This document shows positions 23,909 to 36,724 of a stretch of 64,000 bases of DNA, piece by piece; the stretch's first letter is position 1, and every line of letters begins with the position of its first letter. Under the pieces are notes generated by a model. It was not told the DNA's origin and made no database searches. It was given only the letters and a program-made list of their open reading frames with translations. The DNA comes from Umbelopsis ramanniana AG. Lineage: Eukaryota; Mucoromycota; Umbelopsidomycetes; Umbelopsidales; Umbelopsidaceae. A program made the translations under genes and the position numbers. Location: assembly GCF_025399195.1 (NCBI RefSeq), contig NW_026252143.1:103457-167456 (forward strand), given 5' to 3'.

Positions 23909-25005
23909 ATGCAACTGCAAAGACCCTCTCACTGGTTTATTTCATACTCTTTCATTGTCACCATGGTGAGTACATCCGTCCAGTTTTCTCACACCGAATG
24001 AGAAAACGGGGAAATATTCCCCTGCCCCCAAATTAAGATAGAATGGGCGATTGTGGCCCTAAGCTGGGCAGCCTCATGGTCATCCCACTAAAAAATTGCC
24101 TTTTGACTCACATCACAGATTACAGCGACTATTATCATATTACATCTATTAGAAAAGTACATCGTTCACGCATCCGACACAGAATCAACTTCTAGAGTGT
24201 CGCTAGTCCCATCTATCACTATTCAAGTGGATTGGTTGGATGTTATCATACTTTTGGCTTCATCCATTGGAATTTGGGGAATAACGCGAGCCAACCGAAA
24301 TATCATAGGAGTTGTATCCTTTTTGCTTGTTTAAGATGCAACATGTCACTTGTGTTTATTTCATGACAACGATTGATTCTTGATATTTTACATCAGTATT
24401 TTTACTTTTTACTTTCTTTTGTTGGAATACAGCTTATTTTAGCAACAGCGGTCCTCGAAAACAAGAACAAATACATTGAGGATAACCTTCGTCAGTCTTG
24501 GGAACGTGCCTATTCTATTGACCGCCACGTTATATTCGACATCCAGCGCGAATTTCACTGCCAAGGATTTGACGATACTGCTGAGTTTATGGTTGAAATG
24601 TCGGAATTCTTCGGTGTCTTACCCGCTTGCAAATACGCACTTATCGATAAGTTTGGCTCGAAAATGTTTTCTATCGGTATCATGACTATGCTGATTCGGC
24701 TATTTCAGGTACGGATGAGAATCACCGACTTTCATCATGATTAACCGTCTATAATACTGATGGCAAATGCTGAATTGAAACAGTTTGGAGGCATTTTCCT
24801 ATTATCTATAGTATTGCGCCACGTGGACACTACAGAGGATGATGAAGAAGATTTGATCAAGTCACCAGAAATAGTACTGCTAAATGAAACTCTGGTTCCT
24901 CTGTCTAACGAAAAGTATGACAAAGACAGCGTACATCTGATTAGTTTCAATGACGAAGAGAAGTTCAAGGGAAATGATGGCCTACAGTCAATCGTGCCCA
25001 CTTAA
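23909..25005 (+). CDS. Tetraspanin-like four-TM protein
   Basis: Exons 23909-23965, 24119-24313, 24397-24708 and 24784-25005 give a closed 261-residue frame. Four hydrophobic segments appear in tetraspanin order: WFISYSFIVTM joined to ITATIIILHLL, then WLDVIILLASSIGIWGI, YFYFLLSFVGIQLILATAV, and finally IGIMTMLIRLFQFGGIFLL. Between TM3 and TM4 is a loop of about 80 residues with two cysteines (REFHCQGFDD and LPACKYALID), where tetraspanins carry the large extracellular loop. The classic CCG triplet is absent. The C-terminal tail is acidic and cytosolic. Fungal tetraspanins such as Pls1 act in membrane organisation and hyphal development. Assignment rests on topology rather than sequence. Confidence 0.62.
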
Positions 25006-25316
25006 GTCCAGTCTACCCAACATTGGCTCTTATGCCACCACACTGGTCAAATACCCTTTACCTTATTTGTAACATAATACCTTTTCCGTTTGCATAGAGA
25101 CTACTCACTTCAAAGTTTACCTCTACCTACTCTATTTTAATTCTTACATTACATGACCTTTTTTATTTTTTGAATTATACCACTATAAAGCCGAAACAGA
25201 CGATTTATAAATATCTATCCCACATTGAATGAATTGGTAGTATTTGAAAATTTCATTGGTGGTCTTCCGTTCCGCCAGTATAGCTGCCATTCCTACATAC
25301 TTGATTCATGCGGGTT
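25006..25316. other. Convergent intergenic region
   Basis: The 3' flanks of the tetraspanin-like gene (plus) and the CFIm25 gene (minus). It is A/T-rich and nothing else is seen. Confidence 0.6.
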
Positions 25317-26264
<948 letters not shown>

Positions 26265-26516
26265 TGCACAGATTATACTCCCCTCACAATTGCAATGGGT
26301 TCAAGTTAAAGGCACACCACTAGAGTCCGACTTTTCACTAACCAAAGCTTTTGCTGAAACTCAAAATTTCGGCCGTTGCTGAGACCAACGTAAATTGATC
26401 TATGGATCAGACACAACAATATATTCACTCTAACATCCCATTTTACGGTTTATAAAAACTCTTTTATATGGACTTTATTGGCCGTATCATCTAGAAAACG
26501 GCAATAATTAACTGCT

Positions 26517-29500
26517 TTATGCGATGGTCCAGGTGGTGCTAGAATCAACGATATTGCTGTTGGCAATCAATGTATTGTCTGCTTGCACAGCAACGTTGAG
26601 ACCATTGGCCAAATCAATGATAACAAAATTTCCGTTATATGAGAGAATTTGGAATGACTCCCAAGTAGAAGCAACATCGCGAGCGGCGGTCAAAGGATCA
26701 GCACCAGAAGTGGTTCCAGTGACAATTTCGTTAGTAGTTTGGCTACGGATGTCATAGTAAGTGGTAGTGCTGGTGCTGGTAGACAACTTCTCAAAAGTCC
26801 ACTTGGTTGCACTTGCTGCAGAAGTGGCAGTAGCAAGCAAGGTCACGTTAGCAGCAGTAGCCACAACATATTTTCCAGTCTTGACATTCTTGAGAGTGCC
26901 AGATGCGGGAACAGCAGCGCCAGTGCTGCTAGTAATCGGTACTAACTTGTACTTTCCGGCGGTGATTCCGTTAGTGGAATTAGCGTTATTTACCAAGTTG
27001 GATGAGGTAGTAGAAACGTAGTCATGATTGACAAGAGCCAGAAGTTGGTAAGATCCATCAGATTGCGTAACCCAACGGAAGGTCTCATAGGTAGAAGGAG
27101 TGGCACGAGCTGCAGCAAGAGCAGTCTGTCCATTGGGATCAGCTGTCACATATTGGTTGTTTGACTGGGCAAGAATAGATCCACCACCAGGCATAAAGGC
27201 AAGAGTGAAAGGAGCCGCAGTCAAACTAGCAGAGGCAGTAGCTGCTAGACTTCCACTTCCAGAGACTGTCACGTATTTGCCAGAGGCTACATCTTGGATG
27301 TAGTAAGAGCCCTGTGGTGTTTGGAGGTTGGTGTTGCAGATATTTGATGAAGATGAACGAGTAGCTACGAAGTAAAGCTGATTGGTTGCAGAGTTTCCAG
27401 ATCCCCAATCTGACAACTGCTGAGAGTAGTTGAATGCTTGTTGAGGGTTCACAGTTGCGTAGGCGGCGTAAATAACTGTAGTATTACGAAAATAATGGTC
27501 AACATATAGAATCGATCATTCAGTCAACGTAAACGAAACTTACCTGACTTGAAAGCGTCTCCAATAGTAGGATCGTTGAGCTCAGCTTGGCAGTAAGGAA
27601 TGACATTTTGAAGCCAGGCTTTATCATAAGTGACTTCACCGATTGGCGTGAGAGGCAACATTTGAATAGCAGCAATTTCTGTTCTTTGAGCACCCCAGAA
27701 CAGCCATGCACCAGCTTGCCAGTCCTCGACGTTACCAACGGTAATAAGGTTTCGGAATCCAGCTTCGGGATAAGGGGTATCGGTAGTGACGCTGGGATAC
27801 AAGTGCCAGTAAGTCTGAGCTCCCATTTCTTCGATAGCAAGAAGCATTCTAGCATAATCGATGAGTGCATTGTTACCAGTAACTTCAGCAAACATCAATA
27901 AACCATAGTATCCGTTAATAGCTTCTCCAGTACTCTCTTGATCACGCGATCCTGCTCCGTTGGCAATACCACTAGCCCAAGAGTGACCAGCAAACCAATC
28001 CATGTGGCGGGTGACAGTGTAATAGGGATCATTAGGTGACGGATTGCCAATATCACGAGCAATACTGAATAGAAAGTTAACATTTTTTAAGCAAATAATC
28101 GACAGGAAATATAATATTTTATCCATCACACTTACTGTGTCAAGAAATCCTTATTTTGACTTAACCAAGTGGCGTCGTACTTTCCAATGACGGAGGCACC
28201 GTAGAGGAAATATCCATAATGGAAATGATGATCGTTATAGTAAGCCTGTAGTATGCAAGTTAGAAAGATTAATTACTGCTGGCCTAGTGATTAAAAGCCA
28301 AGCGATGGCCTTCAGCTCTGATACTTACATTACCAAAGTCTACCCAGGTATTGTTCCATCCATCTTTGTTAATGACACCACCCCAGCCAGTTTCATAAGC
28401 AGCAGCGGGAGAATGAGTAGCATCCAACCAATAAGCAAAGCTTTGCTTCAAGATACCGACAACTGTGTTGACAAGGTCAGTACGACCAGTTTGCTCAGCA
28501 ATCAGGGCCAAACGAGCAGCTCTGGCGAAGGATCCTCCCCAATAGTAGAAATCTCCAGGAACCATGACTGACAGAGCTGAGACATCATATTGCAATGTTT
28601 GATTCAGCTGGGACAAGCAAGAGCTTTGAGGAGCATTTGGAGCGAACCAATAAATAGAGGGAAGTGTGTGGGTCAAAGTCCAGGTATTACCAACAACACC
28701 CTTCATATATCCTTTGGTCGTCAAGTATTGAATGCTAGCAGAGGTTGGGTTGGACAGTACTTTTCTATAATCCGCAGCAGTTAGTTCATTTCTATGTCCA
28801 TGTCCACAACCTGCATTAGGAAACATTACCTGTGATGTGGCCAGCTCAATGTAAGAAGGGAAGAAGAATTTCCAGCTGTGCTCCATTTCCAAGTCTGCGT
28901 GCTAGTGTTGCCACTAACGGCATACGACATGGTAAGACCAGTTGGGTAGGCGCCAACATATTTATCTAAAATGGCTTCTTGCGATGTTTCATTGAGGAGA
29001 GCCATTCTGATAGTTCCAGTATAGCCAGACTGGGATTGGAGAGTGTTTGCATTTGTAGTCAAGGTAAGAGAAGTATCCAGAGCGTAAAGAAGATAAGTGC
29101 CAGCACTGTTGGTGATTTTTGCCTTTTTGCCTATGATAAATTGATGATGTTAAGACCGTGGGCAAAAATTACATTATCCACTCATTACCATTTCATCGTA
29201 ATTGTATCTTACCAGCAGTTACCCATGTAAGAGTTCCTAAATTTCCATTCATAGAATTGATGTTGACAACTGCATTCTTGAATGTAAATGTCATGTAAGG
29301 AGATCCAGGAACCATACAGGACGACATAGTGGAGCCACTATCGGTGAAGTATTGAAGACACACAGTCTGTGTATCCCATGAGGTAGCTTTACGATGCTGA
29401 AGGTCATTGGGGAGACCAGACATTCCTACACTCCAATCAGTCTGTGTAGGTTGATGAATGGAAGTTCCATCAAAATCTCTCTTGTTTGAGATACCAAAAA

Positions 29501-30024
29501 CAATGGAGGTATTGGTGGTGGCAGACTCAAAAGGAAAGGGACCGGATACGGTACTGGATATAGAACGAGGGTAAGTCGGTTGCTCAATGCCTAGCCTCGC
29601 ATTACTTCTGCATTACTTACGAATCCTGTGTGCCAACACTATATCCTGACCACCCTATAAACCAAAGTTGTTGAATATAAGCACGTCTGCCGAGAAAACC
29701 CTGATTTTGTTGAATACTTACAGGCATCTGTAGGATACGGTGGCTTGAATCCTTGAAAGAATGGACCGGGAGGAGCTGTATTAGCGATCTTGCCTCCAGT
29801 TAGGTTAGGAGCAGTAGTAGCAATAGGGTTATCGCTTGGACCTGAGGTCGCAGATACAAAAGCGCTTCCTGACGCTGGAGAAAGAAAGGGAATGGTACAG
29901 TGAGAAATTGAGATAAATAAAATATAACCGAAATGGCAACCAGTAACAATATGTTACTTGGTCAGTTACCTAGGCACAAGAAAGCCACAGCCTTGAGGGA
30001 CCAAAACTTTTCGATTAGAACCAT
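26517..30024 (-). CDS. Secreted GH81 endo-beta-1,3-glucanase with C-terminal trefoil-like modules
   Basis: Family GH81 cuts beta-1,3-glucan internally. The short first exon (from 30024) encodes VLIEKFWSLKAVAFLCL, a likely signal peptide. The next exon carries the family's mature start PPGPFFQGFKPPYPTDA. The catalytic region shows HMDWFAGHSWASG and, about 15 residues on, RDQESTGEAINGYYGLLMFA, holding the conserved Asp and Glu residues. The GH81 domain ends near SATNQLYFVATR. About 270 further residues follow, with repeated GKYVTV/GKYVVA/YVTADPN/YETFRW units that look like two fascin- or ricin-like beta-trefoils, probably carbohydrate binding. Several introns interrupt the catalytic part. Context is a GH81 relic and GH55 upstream on the same segment. 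Roles could be self wall remodelling, spore germination or attack on other fungi. Confidence 0.92.
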
Positions 30025-31389
30025 GAGTGACCAATGCGCTGATATACCAAAAGAACATCTGAAGTTGGGCAATATTTATACACATTGCTTGGTACCTTCT
30101 GATTTGGATAACAAAAGGGGAATACGTCTTCATCGGTCATGTCATACCGGGATGTAGCTGGAATATGTATCATTTTAGGTATTGTCCTTAGAATTCCTTG
30201 AGTGCCGAAGTACCAGCGGAAACCCTTCTTTACTAAAGATATGGATGAATGCGTCCATGAGCTCACAAGTAGAGAAACTAACAAAGTCTATTTTCATTTT
30301 GTTTACCCCCCATTTCGTTTAATGAAGACATTCATTTAGACTTATTGACATAGTGAATTCAGTCATCCTCCCAGAGAAAGGAAGTTGATGGGAGCTTCTT
30401 GTACGAGGACCCACAGGAACGGGAAGGAACATTGTATGAAAATTTATATTACTACCAGGTACAGCCAACCCCACGATTACTCCCACAAAGTTAATTTACT
30501 TTACTGCACACAAGTTTCATCTTCAGAGCAAAAAAGCATGACCGCTTCCCCATACATTCTGATAAATGCGGGGATACCAATGGAAATTATTTGTAACCTT
30601 GTACAAGCTGTATGTTGTGGTACTATCGCTCGCGCACGTTACAATAAATTAAACGGCGACTTCATTAATCTATGCCGGTGTTGGCCGGCTAAGCGAAGCG
30701 TAGCAACTTATTTCATTAAACCTGTCTACGAACGGATGCAGAACAGTCAAATGGTGTAAAATATAGCGAGTGGTGCATTTGGTAAAAAACGTGTAAACAA
30801 ATAATAGGCTATCTTCAGCTATTGTTTAATTGATCAGCAACAAAACTTGATCGGCTTAATGTTTAGCGAGTGCGCGACATGTCGAACGTGGTAGGTCATA
30901 CGGGATGGTGTGCGCTAAATCGTCTAGCGTCAGTCTACCTGGAAGCTGACGAAGTATGCTTGAAATGGACTGATTGTTATCTACCACTGAGCTGGTGATC
31001 ATTGTACATCCACCACGCACTGCTTGGACAAGGGAATGGCGCGTTTGCACATTTTCCCAACCCATTCAAGTTTAGTCACCCATGCTATTCAGAATTTCCC
31101 ATGTTAAATTGAAATTTTCTCATTTCGGCTTTCTGAAGCCATCGTTGATCGGTCGGCATTCTACATTGATTCATCGGCCCTGTGGGCACTTTAACTTCGC
31201 TGATTTTCTTGATTTGCACTATTCCATTTACAATTTTGTCTTTCTATGCATTCGAATACATTACAGTGTCTCCCATCGTAAAGAAAGCATTTTATTTCAT
31301 ATTGGATTATCGCGCTATCTAAAGAAGGACAGGTGGAGAGGCGTCATCTATGAGGAATAGAGCTGGCAGCCACTGTAAAAGATGTCTTA
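30025..31389. other. Intergenic between intact GH81 and its decayed copy
   Basis: About 1.4 kb holding the promoter of the intact GH81 gene. Open frames such as 30385-30759 and 31082-31360 have no domains. No other gene is supported. Confidence 0.55.
30073..30080 (-). promoter_or_regulatory. TATA box of the GH81 gene
   Basis: TATAAATA on the minus strand. Its first base is 56 nt upstream of the inferred ATG at 30024. Confidence 0.55.
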
Positions 31390-33310
31390 ATCAGTGCTTT
31401 TGACAGAAGAAGTCTGCCTGAAATTAAGTAGTCGGAAGAGAGGAAGCCGATAGCTTGGCTGTAGCCATGTGTGCCGGAATAGTCGACAGCTTTTCAATGT
31501 AGCTGTCTTGATAGAGGATAACGCAGAGCTAAGTAATTCAGATCCCATCAAAGTATTCACGCCGGCCTTAAACAGTTTGTACTCAGCAGCATAGCCGTTG
31601 GTAGGGTTAGCATTGTTCAACGCTCCAATGAGGCACTGGTAATTGAACCAGTATCAAACAATGTATCATGTTCGTACAATTCGTCATGTTGTGAGGTCCG
31701 ACTGAATGTTTTTTATGAGGAGGTAACGGTTCTTGCAGATGGTAAGGGATATTGTCCGTTTGCATGATCGGTCATTTACTTTTTGGGTTTGGCAAAGCCA
31801 TGATCGACCCACTACTGGAAATAAAGGCAAGATCAAAAGCAATTGCATACGACGTACCAGTAGCAATTCTGGAAAAAGCTCCACCGCATCAACATATCCT
31901 ACAGTGAAAGTTCGCGGAAAAATTTGTTTGGGTATCGTCAGTCATATAGGGGATATGAACACCAGAGGTTTAAGTTCTCATTTCTTCAACTGGAAGAAGT
32001 ATCCTAGCATAACCAACGAAGGCATTGTTACCAGTAACTTAAGCAGAATCCGATTGACCATGGTATATGTTGTTAAAATCTTATCCAGTACTCTCTTGAT
32101 TATGAGACCCTGCTCCGTCGGCAATGTCACTTGCTTGAGAATGACGAGCTAGTCAACCCATATGAGCGAGCGACTGTGTATTACACATCATCAGGTGACG
32201 GATTACCGCCGATATCGCGAGCAGCACTGAGGGAACTGTTACCATCAGCAACATCATCAGTCATGTCGGGTCTTGTAGCGTAGCTTCAATATCTTTTTCA
32301 AGAATAGTCTCGGCAAGTCTCGTTCAGCAACGGCCATTCGCCATTTTAAATAATGCGGTTCTAGCCAGACTGAGATTAAAGCTTACTGGCCCATTGTGTT
32401 GAATGTAGAGAGCCCTTAAAATAGGCATGTTTCAGAATCATTGGTGACGTTTTCTTTAGTAGCTTACTACTATGAGAAGACCCTAGTCAGTACGAATGAT
32501 AATTGAATAAAGCAAATGGCTAGCCACTTGATGTATCTCTCTTACCACTGTTAACCGTCTTCATACCGCCAAAATCACCAATTGAGCGATGCGATGGTAA
32601 AAGCCGCAACCTTCAAAGTAGAAGTCATATGCGGAGACCAGGAAATATAAAAAGAAAAAGTAGGCCACTGTCGGTGAAGTAAAACAGGCACACCGTTTGA
32701 GTGCCGAATGAAGTAGCTATGCAGTGTTTCAGGTCAATCGGGATGACTAATAATGCCTAGACGGCAATCAATATGAATGGGTTGGTGAATGGAAGTCGCA
32801 TCGAAGTCAAAATTTGTTAGAGATTCCAAAAGCGATAGCAAATGCTTTTAGTAGCAGACTCGAACGGACACGGACCAGTTACAGTTTTGTCAGCGGATCT
32901 TTTGAAGAGCATCAATGAGGACTGCTTTTTGGTTGTCCGGCGCGTCTTGTTCCAACAGAGTAACAAGGCGACCTTATGAGGGCAAAGTCTAAATTAAAAG
33001 ACTGTGAAGCACGCATATTTGAGAACTTTAAAAGACATCCTTGGCGATGGAGGCTTGCAATCCGGAATAACGGATGCAGTGGAGTAATACTAGCCGTTTT
33101 TCCTACGGGCTAATGACCGGCCGCAGTGGATGTAAGAGTATCATTTGGACTTGTAACAGCAGAAGCTCGTTGTGCATACTACAAATTTAGACACGCCACC
33201 AAGCCAACGAGCTACGAAGAAACTCAATTGCGTGAATATCGTTTCAAGCAAGAAAATTACCCAAGTATAGAGCTTCCTTGGTCTTGATATGCAAATGTCT
33301 TGCAAAGGAG
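31390..33310 (-). pseudogene. Decayed tandem copy of the GH81 glucanase
   Basis: Segments of this stretch align in order with the intact GH81 gene downstream. Examples are 31980-32045 with 27825-27890, 32085-32225 with 27927-28066, 32670-32840 with 29340-29500, 33060-33160 with about 29745-29870, and trefoil-coding pieces near 31586-31622 and 31796-31830. The copy spans about 1.9 kb against 3.5 kb, so large parts are deleted. No reading frame longer than about 140 codons survives and stops interrupt all frames. Orientation is the same as the intact gene, so this looks like an old tandem duplication followed by loss. No product is expected. Confidence 0.85.
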
Positions 33311-33968
33311 ATCATTGTGGTATCTCAAACCTATATTCAAAGCGCGTCTTAGAAGCTTCTGAGTGGTATTTCTTTAAAAGGGGTATTCTAAGAAGACACT
33401 GTGTGCAACGGTATTGAAGGAAATTGGGAAAACATGATGGGACGGTACATATCCACGGGTAGGGAAGTATTGTCGGCTGGTAATCCGACGAAGAAATTAA
33501 GGCGGACTTCCATTTTTGGAATACCTCAGTTTAATTACCTTGAATCTCTGCTCATTTGGCATTATTTTTTTCTACGAGTTTATACAGAGTCATAATTGGT
33601 CTATTTTAGCTCTAGATTAAGAAGGGATTTAATATATGATGACATCCTTGCATTTAGGGCGAACACTACCTATATTACAAACGAAATTAGCTGCTGGCAT
33701 ATATATCCAAGAAGCGGATTGAACAATATGGCTGTATGCAACTGTTGCAACAAGTTTCAGTGACCGGCAGTTTAGTCAGTGGGGGAATCGCTTTTGTGCA
33801 AGGTGCAACATAAGCAGCTGGAAAATGAAGTGGGACCAGCGGCACCAATTCCCAGACACAGTGGATCCTCAAATTTTTATTTACCGCTTAATAGCCACAG
33901 CGAATGTCGAGTTATAAAAAGATGGCTGATCGGCCGTACCTGAAACAAAGTAAAAGTTTCTTTTCATT
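33311..33968. other. Intergenic, promoter side of the GH55 gene
   Basis: About 650 bp between the GH81 relic and the GH55 start. The frame 33401-33595 has no recognisable domain. A TATA box lies at 33913-33920. Confidence 0.55.
33913..33920 (+). promoter_or_regulatory. TATA box of the GH55 gene
   Basis: TATAAAAA begins 56 nt upstream of the ATG at 33969. This is exactly the spacing seen at the GH81 gene. Confidence 0.6.
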
Positions 33969-36488
33969 ATGGTTGGAACATATTGGTTGAGTGCTCTCGT
34001 CCCAATTCTGTTGGCTCCCTGTATTGCAGCTGCACCAGCACCCGACGCGGCATCCAAAAAGAGTCCAGGAAAATGTACAAAGCTTACTCCCACCGTCCAC
34101 TCTGGGGATATGTGGATTGGCAGCATTGCTCATAATGGAACGTCCCCCTTCAATACCGATTCCTCATATACCGTCTATCGCAATGTTATGGACTTTGGTT
34201 GCAAAGGTGATGGCGTAACGGATGACACTGCTTGTATCAACAAAGCCATTTCAACCGGCAGCCGGTGTGGGTCCAGCTGTGGTACCTCTACCACTGCTCC
34301 TGCTCTCGTCTACTTTCCTTCGGGAAAGTATCTTGTTTCAACACCCATCGTGATGTACTACTACACACAGTTGGTGGGAAATGCATTGAATCCCCCCACG
34401 CTCTTGATGGCTCCCTCCTTCCAAGGCATTGGACTCATTGACTCAGATCCTTACGGGGCTGGAGGCGTACAATGGTATCAGAACCAGAACAACTTTTTCC
34501 GACAAGTCAGAAACTTTGTCTTCGATCTTACCCAGACTCCTGCAACCTCATCATCTACCGGTATTCACTGGCAGGTGGCTCAAGCTACTTCTTTGACCAA
34601 CTTGGTCTTCAAGATGTCCAAAGCCACAAACACCAATCATCAAGGTGTCTGGATGGAGAATGGTTCAGGTGGTTTCATGTCTGACCTTGTGTTTGATGGT
34701 GGAAAGTTCGGTCTTTGGGTTGGTAACCAGCAGTTCACGTCGAGAAATCTTACCATTAGCAATGCTCAAACCGCCATTTATATGAACTGGAACTGGGCTT
34801 GGACCTTTAAGACTTTGAACATCAACAACTGCAATGTCGGTATTGACATGACTGCAGGTGGTCCCACTTCTCAAGGTGTTGGCAGTATCACTGTCGTGGA
34901 TGCTAAAATCAGCAATACCCCAACAGGTGTTCTTTCTGATACCTCTTCCACTTCTCAGACCAAGGCATCTGGATCTTTGATTTTGGATAATGTTGTTTTG
35001 GATAATGTACACACTGCTGTTGGAAATGGTACTATGACCAGCTTGGCCGGAACTTCAGGCACCATGACCATTACTTCATGGGGTCAAGGCTCTCTCTACA
35101 CAAACACTAGCGGCTCCGGAACCTTCAACCAAAAGACCCTCCCAGTTCTCCCCAAGAAAAGTGCTAGTCTCTTGGCTTCAGATGGAAGATTCTTTGAACG
35201 CCCTAGGCCACAATATGAACAATATGCTGCTAGCGACTTCGTTTCTGTTAAGGGTAAGAAATGTGAAACCTTGGATTCATGACTTAGCCAATGTATCTCA
35301 ACTAACCAAATTTTCGATTGTTGCAGCTTCTGGTGCCCGGGGTGATGGTAAAACCGATGATACTGCCGTTATTCAAAAAGTTTTAACAGAATCCGCTGGC
35401 TGCAAGATCGTCTATTTCCCTGCCGGTGTGTACATTATCAGCAAGACTGTTAATGTTCCCGCAGGAACAAGAATTGTTGGTGAAGCCTGGTCGGTCTTGA
35501 TGGCCAATGGAGCTGCTTTCTCCTCAGAAATGAAGCCCACACCTATGCTCAAGGTTGGAAATACTGGTGATAAAGGAGTTGCTGAAATCTCCGACATTAT
35601 CTTTGCCACCAAAGGTGCTCAACCTGGTGCTATTCTTGTTCAATGGAATATCCGCGATCCTGCCGGTCAACCTGGTTCAACTGGAATGTGGGATACACAT
35701 TTCCGCATTGGAGGTACTGCTGGAACAGAGCTTCAAGCTGCACAATGCCCAGCCGGAGAAAGTGAAAAGGACGCTTGCAAGGCTGCCTACATGTTACTTC
35801 AATTGACAAAGTCATCCTCCGCTTATCTTGAGAATGTTTGGGCCTGGACCGCTGATCATGACCTTGATGGTGGCCCTCAAGTGAGTATCTACACTGGACG
35901 TGGTATCTCTGTAGAGTCTACTAAAGGCCCCGTTTGGATGTATGGTACCGCTTCAGAACACAACGTAAGATCTATTGAATAAGCTATATCTATGAAATTG
36001 ATGTGAACTGTGAGCTAACTTCCTTACTACAGGTGCTATACCAATACCAAATCGCTAATGCAAAGAATGTGTTGATGGCCATGATCCAAACTGAGACTCC
36101 TTACTATCAACCTGGACCTAAGGCACCTCAACCTTACACTCCATCTAAGTCATACAATGATCCTACATTCTCCAACTGTGCTGCTGGTTCAGACAATTGT
36201 GCCTTGGCCTGGGGTCTCCGAATAATCAAATCGTCCGATGTGTATGTGTATGGAACTGGTTTGTACAACTTTTACAGCAACTACAGTCAAACTTGCCTTG
36301 ATACCGAGGACTGCCAAGATGCTATGGTTGACTTGGAATCCAATAAGAATGTCTATCTCTACAACTTGAACACCAAGGCAGCAACCAATATGGTAACTAG
36401 CGGTGGAAAATCCTTGGCTAAGCAAGCCGACAATACCAACAATTTCTGCCAAACTGTCAACGCTTTCCTGGTCGAGGCTAAGGCGTAA
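33969..36488 (+). CDS. Secreted GH55 exo-beta-1,3-glucanase
   Basis: GH55 enzymes release glucose or short oligomers from beta-1,3-glucan ends using a double right-handed beta-helix. Exons 33969-35253, 35327-35964 and 36033-36488 give 792 residues, close to the family's usual 750-800. The signal peptide is YWLSALVPILLAPCIAAAPA. Each half starts with the pectate-lyase-like signature: VMDFGCKGDGVTDDTACINK near residue 75 and GARGDGKTDDTAVIQKVL near residue 432. Other family blocks are HQGVWMENGSGGFMSDLVF, YLENVWAWTADHDLDGG and TGRGISVESTKGPVWMYGT. It lies next to GH81, so endo- and exo-acting glucanases are neighbours. Several N-glycosylation sequons fit secretion. Confidence 0.95.
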
Positions 36489-36724
36489 ATAGCAATGCCC
36501 AATACTAGGGTCATAGTGCATACTTATTTAATTACATATAATGCTTTATAGCATAGAATAAACCGCATCGTTTTGGAACAATACTTTTGATAAACCCAGC
36601 GAGTCCTTTTTGCTTAATTTATCTGAACGCGACAAGGCGCACTGGTAGGCGTTCAAGCTATTTTGAAAGTCCACAATTAACCTAAGTTATATCCTTTGCT
36701 CTGAAATTTCGACACATTACTTAT

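Noticed and set aside
31082-31360. Plus-strand frame of 92 residues near the GH81 relic
   Set aside because: Its composition looks random, there is no domain, and it lies in decayed intergenic sequence.
31733-32152. 139-residue plus-strand frame
   Set aside because: It lies antisense within the decayed GH81 copy and has no independent support.
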